45,414 nt of DNA from JBIKLM01 sp044375105 (GTDB lineage: Bacteria; Planctomycetota; UBA1135; GCA-002686595). The notes under the pieces were generated by a model, which did not search any database, was not told where the DNA came from, and worked only from the letters and a program-made list of their open reading frames with translations. Below, one piece after another: positions 32,426 to 41,335 of the stretch. Position 1 is the first letter of the stretch, and every line of letters starts with the position of its first letter. The position numbers and the translations under genes are program-made. The DNA lies in assembly GCA_044375105.1 (NCBI GenBank), contig JBILNK010000010.1:1-45414 (forward strand), read 5' to 3'.

Positions 32426-33874
32426 ATGTCCAAGGATCAAAAGCCGGCCAGTCCGGCCCCGGGGCGCCGCGGGGCGACCGTGCTGGTGGTCGACGACGAG
32501 CCCGACATCCGGGTGACCCTCGAGCTGCTGCTGACCTACGAAGGGTATGAGGTCTGGACGGCCAAGCACGGCCGCGAGGCCCTGGCGCGCCTCGACGAAG
32601 AAGCCGGCCGGGGGCGCCGGGCGGACCTGGTGCTGACCGACCTCAAGATGCCTGTCATGGACGGCCTCGAGCTCCTCGAGGCCCTGCTGCAGCGGCCCGG
32701 CGCGCCCCAGGTGGTGATGATCTCGGGCCACGCCGACCTTTCCACCGCCGTCGACGCGGTCAAGCGCGGGGCCGCCGATTTCCTGGAGAAGCCCCTCGAC
32801 CAGAACCGCGCCCTGGTCTCCGTGCGCGGGGCCCTGGCCCGCGGGCGGCTTTCCGCCGAGAACAAGAGCCTGCGCAAGGAGCTCGGCGACCGCTACGAAG
32901 CGATCGGCAGCTCGGCGCTCTGGAAGCGCACCCTCGAGCAGGTCGAGCGCGCGGCCCTGGTGGACGCGCCGGTCCTGATCACCGGCGAAAACGGCAGCGG
33001 CAAGGAGGTTCTGGCGCGCAATCTGCACCTGCTCGGCCCGCGGGCCCCAGGCCCGTTCGTGGCCGTCAATTGCGCCGCGATCCCCGCCGAACTGATCGAA
33101 TCCGAACTGTTCGGCCACGAGAAGGGCAGCTTCACGGGCGCCCACGAGCGCCGCATCGGCCATTTCGAGGCCGCCTCCGGGGGCACGCTGTTCCTCGACG
33201 AGGTCGGCGACATGCCCCTGGCGGCGCAGTCCAAGCTGCTGCGGGCCCTCGAGACCCGCGAGGTGGTGCGCGTCGGCGGCCATCAGCCCACCGCGGTCGA
33301 CATCCGCGTGGTGGCCGCCACCAACGCAGACCTCAAGCGCGCCGTGGAGGACAAGTCCTTCCGCATGGACCTGTTTTATCGCTTGAACGTGGTGCCGCTG
33401 CGGGCCCCGGCGCTGCGCGAGCGACCCGAGGACATCCCGCTGTTGGCCGCCCATTTCCTCGAGCGCATCGCGCGCCGCCAGGGCCGCAGCCCCCTCGTGC
33501 TGTCGCCCGAGGCCAGCGCCTTCCTGGCCGGGCTGCCTTTCCCTGGCAACGTGCGCCAGCTCAAGAACCTGCTGGAAGCGGCCTTCGTGTTCGCCGGGGA
33601 CAGCGACGTGCTCGAGCGGGCCGAGCTCGAACGCCTGTTGGAGAACGGACCCTCCCTCTCGATCCCCCCCACCGCGGCCCGCGCCGGCGCCAGCGATCCC
33701 TTCGCCAGCCAGAGCTTCGAGGACTTCAAGAACGCCAGCGAAGCGCTCTACTTCAAGCTCAAACTCGAAGAGAACGGCGGCAACGTCAAGCGCACCGCCG
33801 AGCGGCTGGGCATGCAGCGCAGCCACCTGTACAAGAAGCTCGATCGCTACGGGCTCAAGAATCGCGAGGATTGA
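32426..33874 (+). CDS. sigma-54-dependent response regulator (NtrC/NtrX type)
   Basis: 482 residues in the standard three parts. The receiver (about 17-135) has the acidic pair DD at 23-24, phosphoacceptor Asp72 in LVLTDLKMP, the Ser100 switch position and Lys122 in EKP. The AAA+ domain (about 160-390) has Walker A GENGSGKE (187-194), the sigma-54-contact loop GSFTGA (234-239, a Ser variant of GAFTGA) and Walker B TLFLDEV (254-260), followed by FPGNVRQLKNLLE. The C-terminal Fis-type helix-turn-helix is NVKRTAERLGMQRSHLYKKL. It activates sigma-54 promoters when phosphorylated. No histidine kinase lies in the window, so it is an orphan here. NtrX is the closest-looking relative, but nitrogen control is not shown. 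Confidence 0.92.
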   Translation: MSKDQKPASPAPGRRGATVLVVDDEPDIRVTLELLLTYEGYEVWTAKHGREALARLDEEAGRGRRADLVLTDLKMPVMDGLELLEALLQRPGAPQVVMISGHADLSTAVDAVKRGAADFLEKPLDQNRALVSVRGALARGRLSAENKSLRKELGDRYEAIGSSALWKRTLEQVERAALVDAPVLITGENGSGKEVLARNLHLLGPRAPGPFVAVNCAAIPAELIESELFGHEKGSFTGAHERRIGHFEAASGGTLFLDEVGDMPLAAQSKLLRALETREVVRVGGHQPTAVDIRVVAATNADLKRAVEDKSFRMDLFYRLNVVPLRAPALRERPEDIPLLAAHFLERIARRQGRSPLVLSPEASAFLAGLPFPGNVRQLKNLLEAAFVFAGDSDVLERAELERLLENGPSLSIPPTAARAGASDPFASQSFEDFKNASEALYFKLKLEENGGNVKRTAERLGMQRSHLYKKLDRYGLKNRED

Positions 33875-34006
33875 GCTTGCGGGGGGCATCGACCGGGGCG
33901 GGACCCAAGTCGCCAGACCGCCCGATCGGCGGGCCCTTGGGCCGCCATCCGGCGGCCCCGAGGGCTAGAATCGGCACTGCGCGCCGAGCTGTCGTTCAGC
34001 CTCTCG
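33872..34006 (+). repeat. dispersed 3' element, copy E, starting at a TGA stop
   Basis: One of the clearest copies. It starts at the stop of the sigma-54 regulator and runs through AAGTCGCCAGACCGCCCGATC and CCTT to a perfect 8-bp hairpin, GGGCCGCC-ATCC-GGCGGCCC (33939-33958). It then continues GAATCGGCACTGCGCGCCGA and TTCAGCCTCTCG. It spans almost the whole gap between two convergent genes. Confidence 0.7.
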
Positions 34007-34015
34007 CCGGCTCCC

Positions 34016-34984
34016 TCACGGGATGCGCAGCACCAGCTTGGGCGTCAAGCGGTCTGGATTGGGCAGCACGTCCTGGTTGGCAGCGAAGATCTTGCGCCAC
34101 TCGTTGGGCGAGCCGTAGAAGCGCTGCGCGATGCTCGAGAGGCTGTCGCCGGGCATGACCTCGTAGGTCCGCACCGGCGCTTGCCCGGCGGGCGTGGACG
34201 GCGCGGGGGCTTGCGTACGGCCGTCGCTGGAGGCGCTGGCCGTCGCGGCGCCCTGCGACGGCTCGGAGACCGAGCTTCCCGGGCCAGCCTGGCCTGGGGC
34301 GCGCGGCTGGACTTGCACCGGGCGTTCGTCCAAGGACACGGCGCCCATCTGGCCGCGGTAGATCGGCACCAGGACGCGCGCGCCAGCGACGGGCTCGGCC
34401 GGGGCGTCGTTGGCCAGCCGCAGGGACTCGGCCTCGGCTTCATCCCCGTACAGCAGCTGCGCCAGAGCGGACCAGGTGGCTCCGGAAGGGACCGAGAACA
34501 GGGCCAGATCCTCGCCGGCCACCGGGTAGCGCTCGAGACCCGGAACGTCGCGCAGCATGCGCGGCTGACCGAGGCTGTTCTGCTCCGGTCCCGGCCAGAG
34601 CTTGAGCTCCGGCTCCGCGGGCCGCGCGGGCGCGCTCAGCAGGCCGGCGCGCGGCTCGGTGCCGGGCTGCTGGGGCACTTCGAGGGGCACGAACTTGGGG
34701 GCCTCCGCGGCGGCCGCGAGGTCCTGCGGCGCCGCAAGCGCGGCTTCGCTCGGGACTCCGGATGCCGTCGGTGTCGCCGGCGTGCTGCGGGTCGGCTCGA
34801 CGCGCGAGGCGGGAGTGCCCGCCCCGCCGCGCGGATCGAGCAGGGTCGCCTCGCGCCCCGCAGCGGCCAGGGCCTCGCTCGGACTCTTCTGCCCCAGGGG
34901 GCCCTCCGCCCGGAAGGTCACGGCCAGCACGACGGCGGCCAGGAACACGACGGTGAGGATGATGAAGCGTTCGAAGCTGCCCAT
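34016..34984 (-). CDS. LysM-domain inner-membrane-anchored protein
   Basis: 322 residues. The N-terminal segment FERFIILTVVFLAAVVLAVTF (4-24) is a membrane anchor or uncleaved signal. A long Pro/Ala/Ser linker and a middle part resembling a weak LysM-like fold (SVPSGATWSALAQLLYGDE, ARVLVPIYRG) lead to a clear C-terminal LysM motif (about 273-322: TYEVMPGDSLSSIAQRFYGS, IFAANQDVLPNP, PKLVLRIP). LysM binds N-acetylglucosamine in peptidoglycan or chitin. The protein would sit in the periplasm touching the cell wall. It carries no hydrolase domain, so it may be a scaffold or tether. Homologs are often annotated as LysM peptidoglycan-binding proteins. Confidence 0.85.
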   Translation of the reverse strand: MGSFERFIILTVVFLAAVVLAVTFRAEGPLGQKSPSEALAAAGREATLLDPRGGAGTPASRVEPTRSTPATPTASGVPSEAALAAPQDLAAAAEAPKFVPLEVPQQPGTEPRAGLLSAPARPAEPELKLWPGPEQNSLGQPRMLRDVPGLERYPVAGEDLALFSVPSGATWSALAQLLYGDEAEAESLRLANDAPAEPVAGARVLVPIYRGQMGAVSLDERPVQVQPRAPGQAGPGSSVSEPSQGAATASASSDGRTQAPAPSTPAGQAPVRTYEVMPGDSLSSIAQRFYGSPNEWRKIFAANQDVLPNPDRLTPKLVLRIP

Positions 34985-35471
34985 CTGGGTGGCGGGGGGC
35001 GCTGGGGGCTGAGAGGAACGGCGGGGAACAGGGACGGGCCCGGGACCGGCCGCGGACGCGGACGCGGGGGGTCACAGGCCGGCTGGGCAGCGCCTGCCCG
35101 GGGGCGGGCGGGGTGCCAGAGGATCGGCCTCGCGCGGGCGCTGCCGGGGGCAGATCCGACGGGGCAGATCCGACGGGGCGTTCGAAGCGGGCGGGGCTGG
35201 CGGAAGGCCCCATGGAGCCTTGGGTTGGCGCGCAACCCTTGATCCCACAAGGACTTGGAGCAAGGCTCCCGCGCGCGGCGAGAATCCCTGCTCCGAAGGT
35301 CGGAGTGTTCACCCCCGGGCCCGGTGGTGTCAAAGGTTTTTCGGCGTCCTGGCCCTCGAGGCCCCAGATCTGGTGTCAAGACTGGGTCTGGGTACCACCG
35401 GCGGTGGCCTCGGCCGCGGAGCAGATCCGCTGCCCCCCTGCGACCCCAGGACCAGCCCTTAGGCTGGCCCC
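34985..35471. other. gene-free divergent region with a 14-bp tandem duplication
   Basis: 487 bp between the divergent LysM and GT-C genes with no credible coding sequence. It contains an exact 14-bp tandem duplication, GGGGCAGATCCGAC twice at 35147-35174, and a short GCGGAC tandem near 35052-35066. No promoter boxes are clear. Confidence 0.5.
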
Positions 35472-37763
35472 ATGGCTGCCGACCCCGCTCCCCCGCCCGC
35501 CGCCGGCCCCTCCCCGAGTCCCCGCTCCCTGGGCGCCCTCGAGGCCCTGCTCCTGGCGGTGCTGCTCCTGCAGGTCTGGACCTGGGTCCAGCTGTCCGGC
35601 TACCAGCTAGCCGACTCGATCGAATACCTCGAGCGCGCCGAGACGGTCCATCGCGGCCTGCCGCTCGACCCGGGCACCCTGCGCTCGTTCGCCTTCTCGG
35701 CGCTGCTGCTGCCGGTCTTTTGGCTCGAATCCCTGTTGCCCTTCGATCTGCCCAGCCTGCCGGTGGTGCTGGCGCGCCTCGGTCAGATCGGCTGCGGACT
35801 GTGGGCCGCGCGGCTGCTCGGACGCCGGCTGAGCGAGCGCTTCGGCGAAGGGCCGGCGCTGGCGGGCGTGGCGCTGCTGTGCCTCAATCCAATTTTCCTG
35901 CGCTGGAGCGTCGAACCGCTCAGCGCCGCAGCGGGCCTGGCCAGCATTGCGCTGGCGCTGGCGATCGTCGATCGCGCCTGCGCGGCCGGCCGTGCCAGGG
36001 CCCGCGACGGCCTGGCCCTCGGGGCGGCCCTCGGCGCAGCGGTCCTGCTGGCCTACCAGAACCTGCTGATCGGAGGCCTGCTCGGCGCCGCGCTGCCGCT
36101 GTTGAGCGCCTGGCGACGGGCACGCGTGCTGGGCGCAGCGCTGCTCTCCTTCGCGGCGCTGCTGCTGCTGCAATGCCTGCTCGATGGCTGGACCTACGGG
36201 CGCTTCGGATCGAGCTTTTTGACCTACGTGCAGTCCAACTTCGCGCCGCAGCTGGCCACCCTGCTGGTCAAGGCCGGCTTCGATCAAGCCGGCCGCGATG
36301 TCTACGCCTGGGCCTTCAGCACGCCTTCGCCAGGTGCCGAGATGCGCACGGCCACTTCGCGGCTTTGGTACCTAGAGAACCTGAGCGCCCAGGGCTTGCC
36401 GCTCGCTTCGCTGGCGTTGCTCGGGCTGGGCGCCGTGGCCCTGCTGGCCAAGCGCTCCGGATTGGCGCTGACCTTGCTGGCGGTGTTCGCGCTCAACGTG
36501 CTGATCATGAGCACCAAGGGCTCGAAGTCCTTCCGGCTGTGGATGCCCCTGCTGCCGCTGATCGCCTGGTTCGGAGCCAGCGGCTGGAGCTGGTTGACGC
36601 AGGGACCGCTGCGGCGCTGGCCCGGGCAGCGTGCGGCGCTCGGGCTGATCGGATTGGCCTTGCTGGCAGGCCAAGCGATCCAGCAGATCGAAACCGCCAA
36701 CCTGAGCAAGTTCGGCAGCTATTGGCAGGCCATCGGCGCGGTCGAGCGGGGCAGCGCCGAGGCTCCGCGGCGCATCGCCAGCGCCTACAACTGGGCCGTC
36801 CGTTACCAGAATCCGCCGGGGACCCTGCTGGTCAAGCTCCCCCACCACCTCGACCGCTGGGCCAAGCTGGATCCCGAGCAGCAAGCGGAGACCCTGGCCG
36901 CCCTCGAAACCTTGGATGGGTTCGTGGGCCACCTGCAGAGTTTCGCGCAGGACGCCCGCTTGATGGAGGTCGTGGCGCGTCGCTTCAAGATCGCCAGCGT
37001 GCATCACGACTACGAACACGCCGAGGAACTCGAGCCCGTGTACCGACTCGAGCGCGCCCGTGGGGAACCCGGCGAGCAGCGCTTCTACGAGGTCTGGACC
37101 GACACCGGCCCCGGCGAGCCCCACGAGGTCTCCCGCGTCCAGGCGGCGCTGCAGCATCCGGGCAGCGTGGACTTTCGCCGCATCGAAGACGGTCGGGTCT
37201 ATCAGATGGTCCTCTTGGGCTACGACGTCAGTCCGGGCTGGCTCGACGGCACCCAGGCCTTCGTGACCTACACCTGGTACGCCGGTCCGCTCGAGGGCAA
37301 GGACTACCACGTGATCGACCGCTTCACCGACGGCCGCGGCGGCGTGTGGCAGAACAACCACCGCCCTTGCTACGGGGCCTGGCCGACCTCGCGCTGGATG
37401 ACCGGCTCGATCGTGCGCGAGAGCTACCTGACCCGGCTGCCGGCGCAGGCTGCGGAATTCGGCGGCCCCTACCGGCGCGGCGACCTGCTGCCGGTGCGGC
37501 TGTGGATGGCGATCGCCGAATACGACGCCCAGCTGCAGGTGGTCGGCGGGCTCAATCCGTTCCGCGCCTCGGGCAGCGCGCCGCAAAGCCGCCGCCCCTG
37601 GCTGCCGGGCACCGTGCACGACGGGGCCAAGGTGTCCGAAGAAGGCCGGCTGTGGAGCGCCGAAGCCCTGAGCCAGGTGGGCGGTTTCTTCCTGCCCGTG
37701 GCCCGCGCCTGGCGGGTCCCCGACGACGGGCGGGTGCTGCCCGAGCCGAGCGGCCTGCCGTGA
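35472..37763 (+). CDS. GT-C fold membrane glycosyltransferase-like protein with large C-terminal domain
   Basis: 763 residues. Residues about 22-410 contain roughly ten hydrophobic helices (LEALLLAVLLLQVWTWVQLS, LAGVALLCLNPIFLRWS, LGAALGAAVLLAYQNLLIGG, LLAVFALNVLIMSTKGSKSF). The first periplasmic loop has Asp in YQLADSIEYLERAE followed by LRSFAFSALLLPVF, which resembles the GT22/PMT-type GT-C layout where an acidic residue after helix 1 is catalytic. These enzymes move a sugar from a lipid carrier to a glycan or protein outside the membrane. The C-terminal 350 residues are soluble, with many aromatic and His residues (VHHDYEHAEEL, YTWYAGPLEGKDYHVIDRF), and match nothing I know. Donor and acceptor are unknown. 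Confidence 0.7.
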   Translation: MAADPAPPPAAGPSPSPRSLGALEALLLAVLLLQVWTWVQLSGYQLADSIEYLERAETVHRGLPLDPGTLRSFAFSALLLPVFWLESLLPFDLPSLPVVLARLGQIGCGLWAARLLGRRLSERFGEGPALAGVALLCLNPIFLRWSVEPLSAAAGLASIALALAIVDRACAAGRARARDGLALGAALGAAVLLAYQNLLIGGLLGAALPLLSAWRRARVLGAALLSFAALLLLQCLLDGWTYGRFGSSFLTYVQSNFAPQLATLLVKAGFDQAGRDVYAWAFSTPSPGAEMRTATSRLWYLENLSAQGLPLASLALLGLGAVALLAKRSGLALTLLAVFALNVLIMSTKGSKSFRLWMPLLPLIAWFGASGWSWLTQGPLRRWPGQRAALGLIGLALLAGQAIQQIETANLSKFGSYWQAIGAVERGSAEAPRRIASAYNWAVRYQNPPGTLLVKLPHHLDRWAKLDPEQQAETLAALETLDGFVGHLQSFAQDARLMEVVARRFKIASVHHDYEHAEELEPVYRLERARGEPGEQRFYEVWTDTGPGEPHEVSRVQAALQHPGSVDFRRIEDGRVYQMVLLGYDVSPGWLDGTQAFVTYTWYAGPLEGKDYHVIDRFTDGRGGVWQNNHRPCYGAWPTSRWMTGSIVRESYLTRLPAQAAEFGGPYRRGDLLPVRLWMAIAEYDAQLQVVGGLNPFRASGSAPQSRRPWLPGTVHDGAKVSEEGRLWSAEALSQVGGFFLPVARAWRVPDDGRVLPEPSGLP

Positions 37764-37917
37764 GGGCTGGGCTCGGGCCGGCGGGCGGCGACGGCGGCGC
37801 CCGTGAGCGGAGTTCGCCGGCACCCCCCCACTTGGCGGGTCGGGGGCCCTGGCGCTCCGCGGGCTCGCTCGGCGGCCTTCTGGCCCCGGGCCGCGAGCCT
37901 CGCTAGAGTGCCGCCGC

Positions 37918-38502
37918 ATGCCCGTCCCCGCCCGCCATGGCCAGAGGTCCTCGCTGCGCTGGCCCCTGGCCGCGGCGCTTGGATGCGCTGCCCTGCTGGC
38001 GGCCGGCTGCGCCAGCGCGCCCAAGGGCCCGGTGGTCGCCCGCCTGACGCTGCGCGATGCTTCGGTCAGCGAGAAGCTCCCCGACGGCTCGATCCGCCAC
38101 CTGGGTCTGGCCAGCCAGTCGCATACCGACCGGCTGACCTACTACTCGACCCCGCGCGACGAGGCCTCGCTCAAGATCGTCGAGGATGCCGAGATGGCGC
38201 GGCTCCTAGGCCAATTGGATGCCCTGGGCTTCGAGCGGCGCTCGCGGCCGGGTCCGGCCAACGAGCTCGACACCAAGGCCATCGAGCTCGAGCGCGATGG
38301 AGAGCTGCGCTCCTTCGGCGTGCGCTCGGGCAGCGACGCCGGCGATTGGAAGGCCATGCAGTCCATGACCAGCCACGTCCTGGAGCTGTTCAACAACACC
38401 TTCGGCGGCCAGGCGATGCGCTCGGGAGAGCTGCCGGGCGGCGAGGTCGAAAATCGCCCCAAGGTCGTGCCCCTGCGCGAGGTCAAGAAGGGCTCCCTCT
38501 AG
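37918..38502 (+). CDS. unknown lipoprotein
   Basis: 194 residues. A basic N-terminus and hydrophobic segment (LRWPLAAALGCAALLAAGCAS) end in the lipobox LAAGC, so it is a lipoprotein. The mature part is charged, with strands such as VVARLTLRDASVSEKLPDG and helical parts such as DAEMARLLGQLDALGFERRS. I do not recognise the family. It is followed 11 bp later by kdsB on the same strand, which raises the chance that it belongs to an envelope-related operon. Confidence 0.7.
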   Translation: MPVPARHGQRSSLRWPLAAALGCAALLAAGCASAPKGPVVARLTLRDASVSEKLPDGSIRHLGLASQSHTDRLTYYSTPRDEASLKIVEDAEMARLLGQLDALGFERRSRPGPANELDTKAIELERDGELRSFGVRSGSDAGDWKAMQSMTSHVLELFNNTFGGQAMRSGELPGGEVENRPKVVPLREVKKGSL

Positions 38503-38513
38503 CCCCCCCGGCC

Positions 38514-39374
38514 ATGCAAGCGCGATCGACGTCCGCCCGTGCCCAGGGGCCGGGGGAGCCGCCCCGCGCCTGGGCTCTGATCCCGGCCCGCCTGGGCTCC
38601 ACGCGCCTGCCGCGCAAGATGCTGCTGGAGGTCGGCGGGGTGCCCCTGTGCGTGCTCAGCGCGCAGAACGCCGCGGCCTCGGGCGCCTTCGCCCGCGTGG
38701 CCCTGGCGGTCGACGACGGCGAGCTCCGCAGCGCCGCCGAGCGGCACGGCATCGAGGCGGTCATGACCGGTGCCGAGCACCAAAGCGGCACGGATCGGAT
38801 CCTGGAGGCCTACCGGCGCCTGGCCGAGGGGCTCGCGCCCGCGGAGCGGCCCGCGGTGTTGGTCAACGTGCAGGGGGACGAGCCGGAGCTCGATCCGGCC
38901 GACCTGGCCAACCTGGTGCGGCGCCTGAGCGACCCGGGTGTGCAGCTGGCCACGCTGTTCGCGCTCCTGAGCGAGCCCGGCGAGCTGGCCCGGCCCGAGG
39001 TGGTCAAGCTGGTGGCGAGCCGCGATGGCCGCGCGCTGTATTTCTCCCGCGCGCCGATTCCGGCCCGCGGCCACGGCGCCGGTCCCAGCCCGGGAGCGCC
39101 CGGCGCCCCGGCGTTGGAGCCGGGCCTCTTCAAGCGACATATTGGCGTCTACGCCTTCCGGCCCGAGAGCCTCGAGCGCTTCTGCGCCCTGCCGCCGAGC
39201 GCCCTCGAGCGCTCGGAGCGCCTGGAGCAGCTGCGCTGGCTCGAGGACGGCGGCGCGATCCACCTGGTGGCCGCCTCCCGGCCGACCCGCGGGATCGACA
39301 CCGCCGAGGACTTCGCGGCCTTCGCCGAACGCCAGCGTCCAGCCCATCGAGCCCCCCCCACGCACAGGCCATGA
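38514..39374 (+). CDS. kdsB: 3-deoxy-manno-octulosonate cytidylyltransferase
   Basis: 286 residues, about 35 longer than usual because of an N-terminal extension and a small Gly/Pro insertion near residue 185. Family motifs are clear: ALIPARLGSTRLPRKML, the VNVQGDEPELDP substrate loop, ALYFSRAPIP, and LFKRHIGVYAFR, then LEQLRWLEDG and the final RGIDTAEDF. It activates KDO as CMP-KDO in the cytoplasm for LPS core synthesis, so the cell should make LPS. Its stop overlaps the start of pyrG by 4 bp (ATGA). Coupling to CTP synthase makes sense because CTP is its substrate. A kdsB-pyrG neighbourhood also occurs in Chlamydia. Confidence 0.95.
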   Translation: MQARSTSARAQGPGEPPRAWALIPARLGSTRLPRKMLLEVGGVPLCVLSAQNAAASGAFARVALAVDDGELRSAAERHGIEAVMTGAEHQSGTDRILEAYRRLAEGLAPAERPAVLVNVQGDEPELDPADLANLVRRLSDPGVQLATLFALLSEPGELARPEVVKLVASRDGRALYFSRAPIPARGHGAGPSPGAPGAPALEPGLFKRHIGVYAFRPESLERFCALPPSALERSERLEQLRWLEDGGAIHLVAASRPTRGIDTAEDFAAFAERQRPAHRAPPTHRP

Positions 39375-41011
39375 CCAAACACATCTTCACCACCGGCGGT
39401 GTCGTTTCCAGCCTGGGCAAGGGCCTGACCTCGGCCGCCCTGGGGCTCTTGCTCGAGCGCCGCGGTTTCAAGGTCTCGCTGCAAAAGCTCGATCCCTACA
39501 TCAACGTGGACCCGGGCACCATGAGCCCGTTCCAGCACGGCGAGGTCTACGTCACCGAGGACGGCGCCGAGACCGACCTGGACCTCGGCCACTACGAGCG
39601 CTTCACCAGCGCCAAACTGACCAAGAGCTCGAACTTCACCACCGGCAAGATCTATCTGTCGGTGATCAAGAAGGAGCGCCGCGGCGACTACCTGGGGCGC
39701 ACCGTGCAGGTGATCCCGCACATCACCGACGCGATCAAGGAGGCGATCCACGCCGGCGTCACGTCCTCCGACGTGGACGTGGCCATCACCGAGATCGGCG
39801 GCACGGTCGGGGACATCGAGAGCCTGCCGTTCCTGGAGGCCATCCGCCAATTCGCCCTGGAGCGGCCCCGCGAGGACGTCCTGTTCGTGCACGTCACGCT
39901 GCTGCCCTACCTGAAGGCGGCCAAGGAGATGAAGACCAAGCCGACCCAGCAATCGGTCGGCAAACTGCGCGAGATCGGTATCCAGCCCGACGTGCTGGTC
40001 TGCCGCACCGAGATGCCGATGAGCGAGGAGATGGCGCGCAAGATCTCGCTGTTCTGCAACGTGCGTCGCGAGGGCGTGATCGAGGAGCGCGACGTGGCCC
40101 ACACGATCTACGAGGTGCCGCTCAGCCTCGAGGAATCCGGGCTGGGCCGCATGGTGGTCCAGCGCCTGGGGCTGGCCGATCGCGGCCTGCCCGACCTCTC
40201 CGACTGGCAAGCCATGGTCGAGCGCCAGATCCGCATCGAGCGGCGCATCGAGATCGCCGTGGCCGGCAAGTACATCGAGCTGAACGACGCCTACAAGTCG
40301 ATCTACGAGGCCCTCGCCCACGCGGGCATCGCCAACGACGTCAAGGTCGACATCCGCAAGGTCAAGGCCGAGGATCTCAACGACGCCTCCCCGGAGAGCC
40401 TGCTGCACGGCGTCCACGGCCTGCTGGTGCCGGGCGGCTTCGGCGAGCGCGGCATCGAGGGCAAGATCGAAGCGATCCGCTGGGCGCGCGAGACCGGCGT
40501 GCCGTTCTTCGGCATCTGCTTGGGCATGCAGTGCGCCGTGATCGAATACGCGCGCCACGTGGCCGGCCTCGAGGGCGCGCACACGCTCGAGCACTCGCCG
40601 CACACCCCCCATCCGGTGATCCACCTGATGCCCGGCCAGAAGGGCGTCGAGGAAAAGGGCGGCACCATGCGCCTGGGGGCCTACCGTTGCGACCTGCGCG
40701 AGGGCACCCTGGCCGAACGCCTCTACGGACAAAGCTCGGTTTCGGAGCGCCATCGCCACCGCTTCGAATTCAACAACGCCTACCGCGAGCGCTTGACCGC
40801 CGCCGGGCTGGTGACCTCCGGGCACCACGCGGAGCTCGATCTGGTCGAGGTGGTCGAGCTCAAGGATCACCCCTTCTTCGTGGGCGTCCAGTACCACCCC
40901 GAATTCCAGTCGAAGCCCCTCGCGCCGCACCCGATCTTCAAGGGCTTCGTGGCCGCCGCCCTGCGCCGCAGCCAAGAGGTCCTGAATCCCCAGCGCCGCA
41001 CGCGGGTTTGA
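39371..41011 (+). CDS. pyrG: CTP synthase
   Basis: 546 residues, the usual length. The N-terminal synthase domain has the ATP loop VVSSLGKGLTSAALG (11-25), LQKLDPYINVDPGTMSP and the LKAAKEMKTKPTQQSV block. The C-terminal class I glutaminase has FGICLGMQ with the nucleophile Cys383 and QYHPEFQSKP with His509 and Glu511. It makes CTP from UTP, ATP and glutamine in the cytoplasm. The gene overlaps kdsB by 4 bp and is probably translated with it, linking CTP supply to CMP-KDO synthesis. Confidence 0.98.
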   Translation: MTKHIFTTGGVVSSLGKGLTSAALGLLLERRGFKVSLQKLDPYINVDPGTMSPFQHGEVYVTEDGAETDLDLGHYERFTSAKLTKSSNFTTGKIYLSVIKKERRGDYLGRTVQVIPHITDAIKEAIHAGVTSSDVDVAITEIGGTVGDIESLPFLEAIRQFALERPREDVLFVHVTLLPYLKAAKEMKTKPTQQSVGKLREIGIQPDVLVCRTEMPMSEEMARKISLFCNVRREGVIEERDVAHTIYEVPLSLEESGLGRMVVQRLGLADRGLPDLSDWQAMVERQIRIERRIEIAVAGKYIELNDAYKSIYEALAHAGIANDVKVDIRKVKAEDLNDASPESLLHGVHGLLVPGGFGERGIEGKIEAIRWARETGVPFFGICLGMQCAVIEYARHVAGLEGAHTLEHSPHTPHPVIHLMPGQKGVEEKGGTMRLGAYRCDLREGTLAERLYGQSSVSERHRHRFEFNNAYRERLTAAGLVTSGHHAELDLVEVVELKDHPFFVGVQYHPEFQSKPLAPHPIFKGFVAAALRRSQEVLNPQRRTRV

Positions 41012-41335
41012 CCGAGCGGCACGGATCGCTTCGAGCTGCGTCCGAGCCGCGTTCCAATGCAGTCCGACGCCAGCGGCCCGCCGTTCCGCGGCCGCGGCGG
41101 CCCGCCATGAATCGTCGGCCTGGTCGGCAGACGCCCCCGTCCCAGCGCTTCACCGACCCCACGGCGCCTTCACGGGCGCACGGGGCCGAGCGCCCGACAG
41201 GAGCCCCGCGACGGGGGGGCCTCCAAGCGACCGAAGTGGCCCGGGTGCAACGGCCCGGGTGCAACGCGTCCGGCTGCCGGCCCGCCTCGGCGTTGGCGCG
41301 CCCCCACAGCCCCGATCCCCCCCCCTGCCCCATCC
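41012..41335. other. gap after pyrG with a diverged 3' element and a 14-bp tandem duplication
   Basis: No gene is seen. The first about 95 bases resemble the dispersed 3' element (TGACCGAGCGGCACGGATCG, GAGCTGCGTCCGAGC, GCAGTCCGACGCC, then a GCGGCC-rich hairpin), as a weak copy. Further on, GGCCCGGGTGCAAC is present twice in exact tandem at 41238-41265. Confidence 0.45.
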
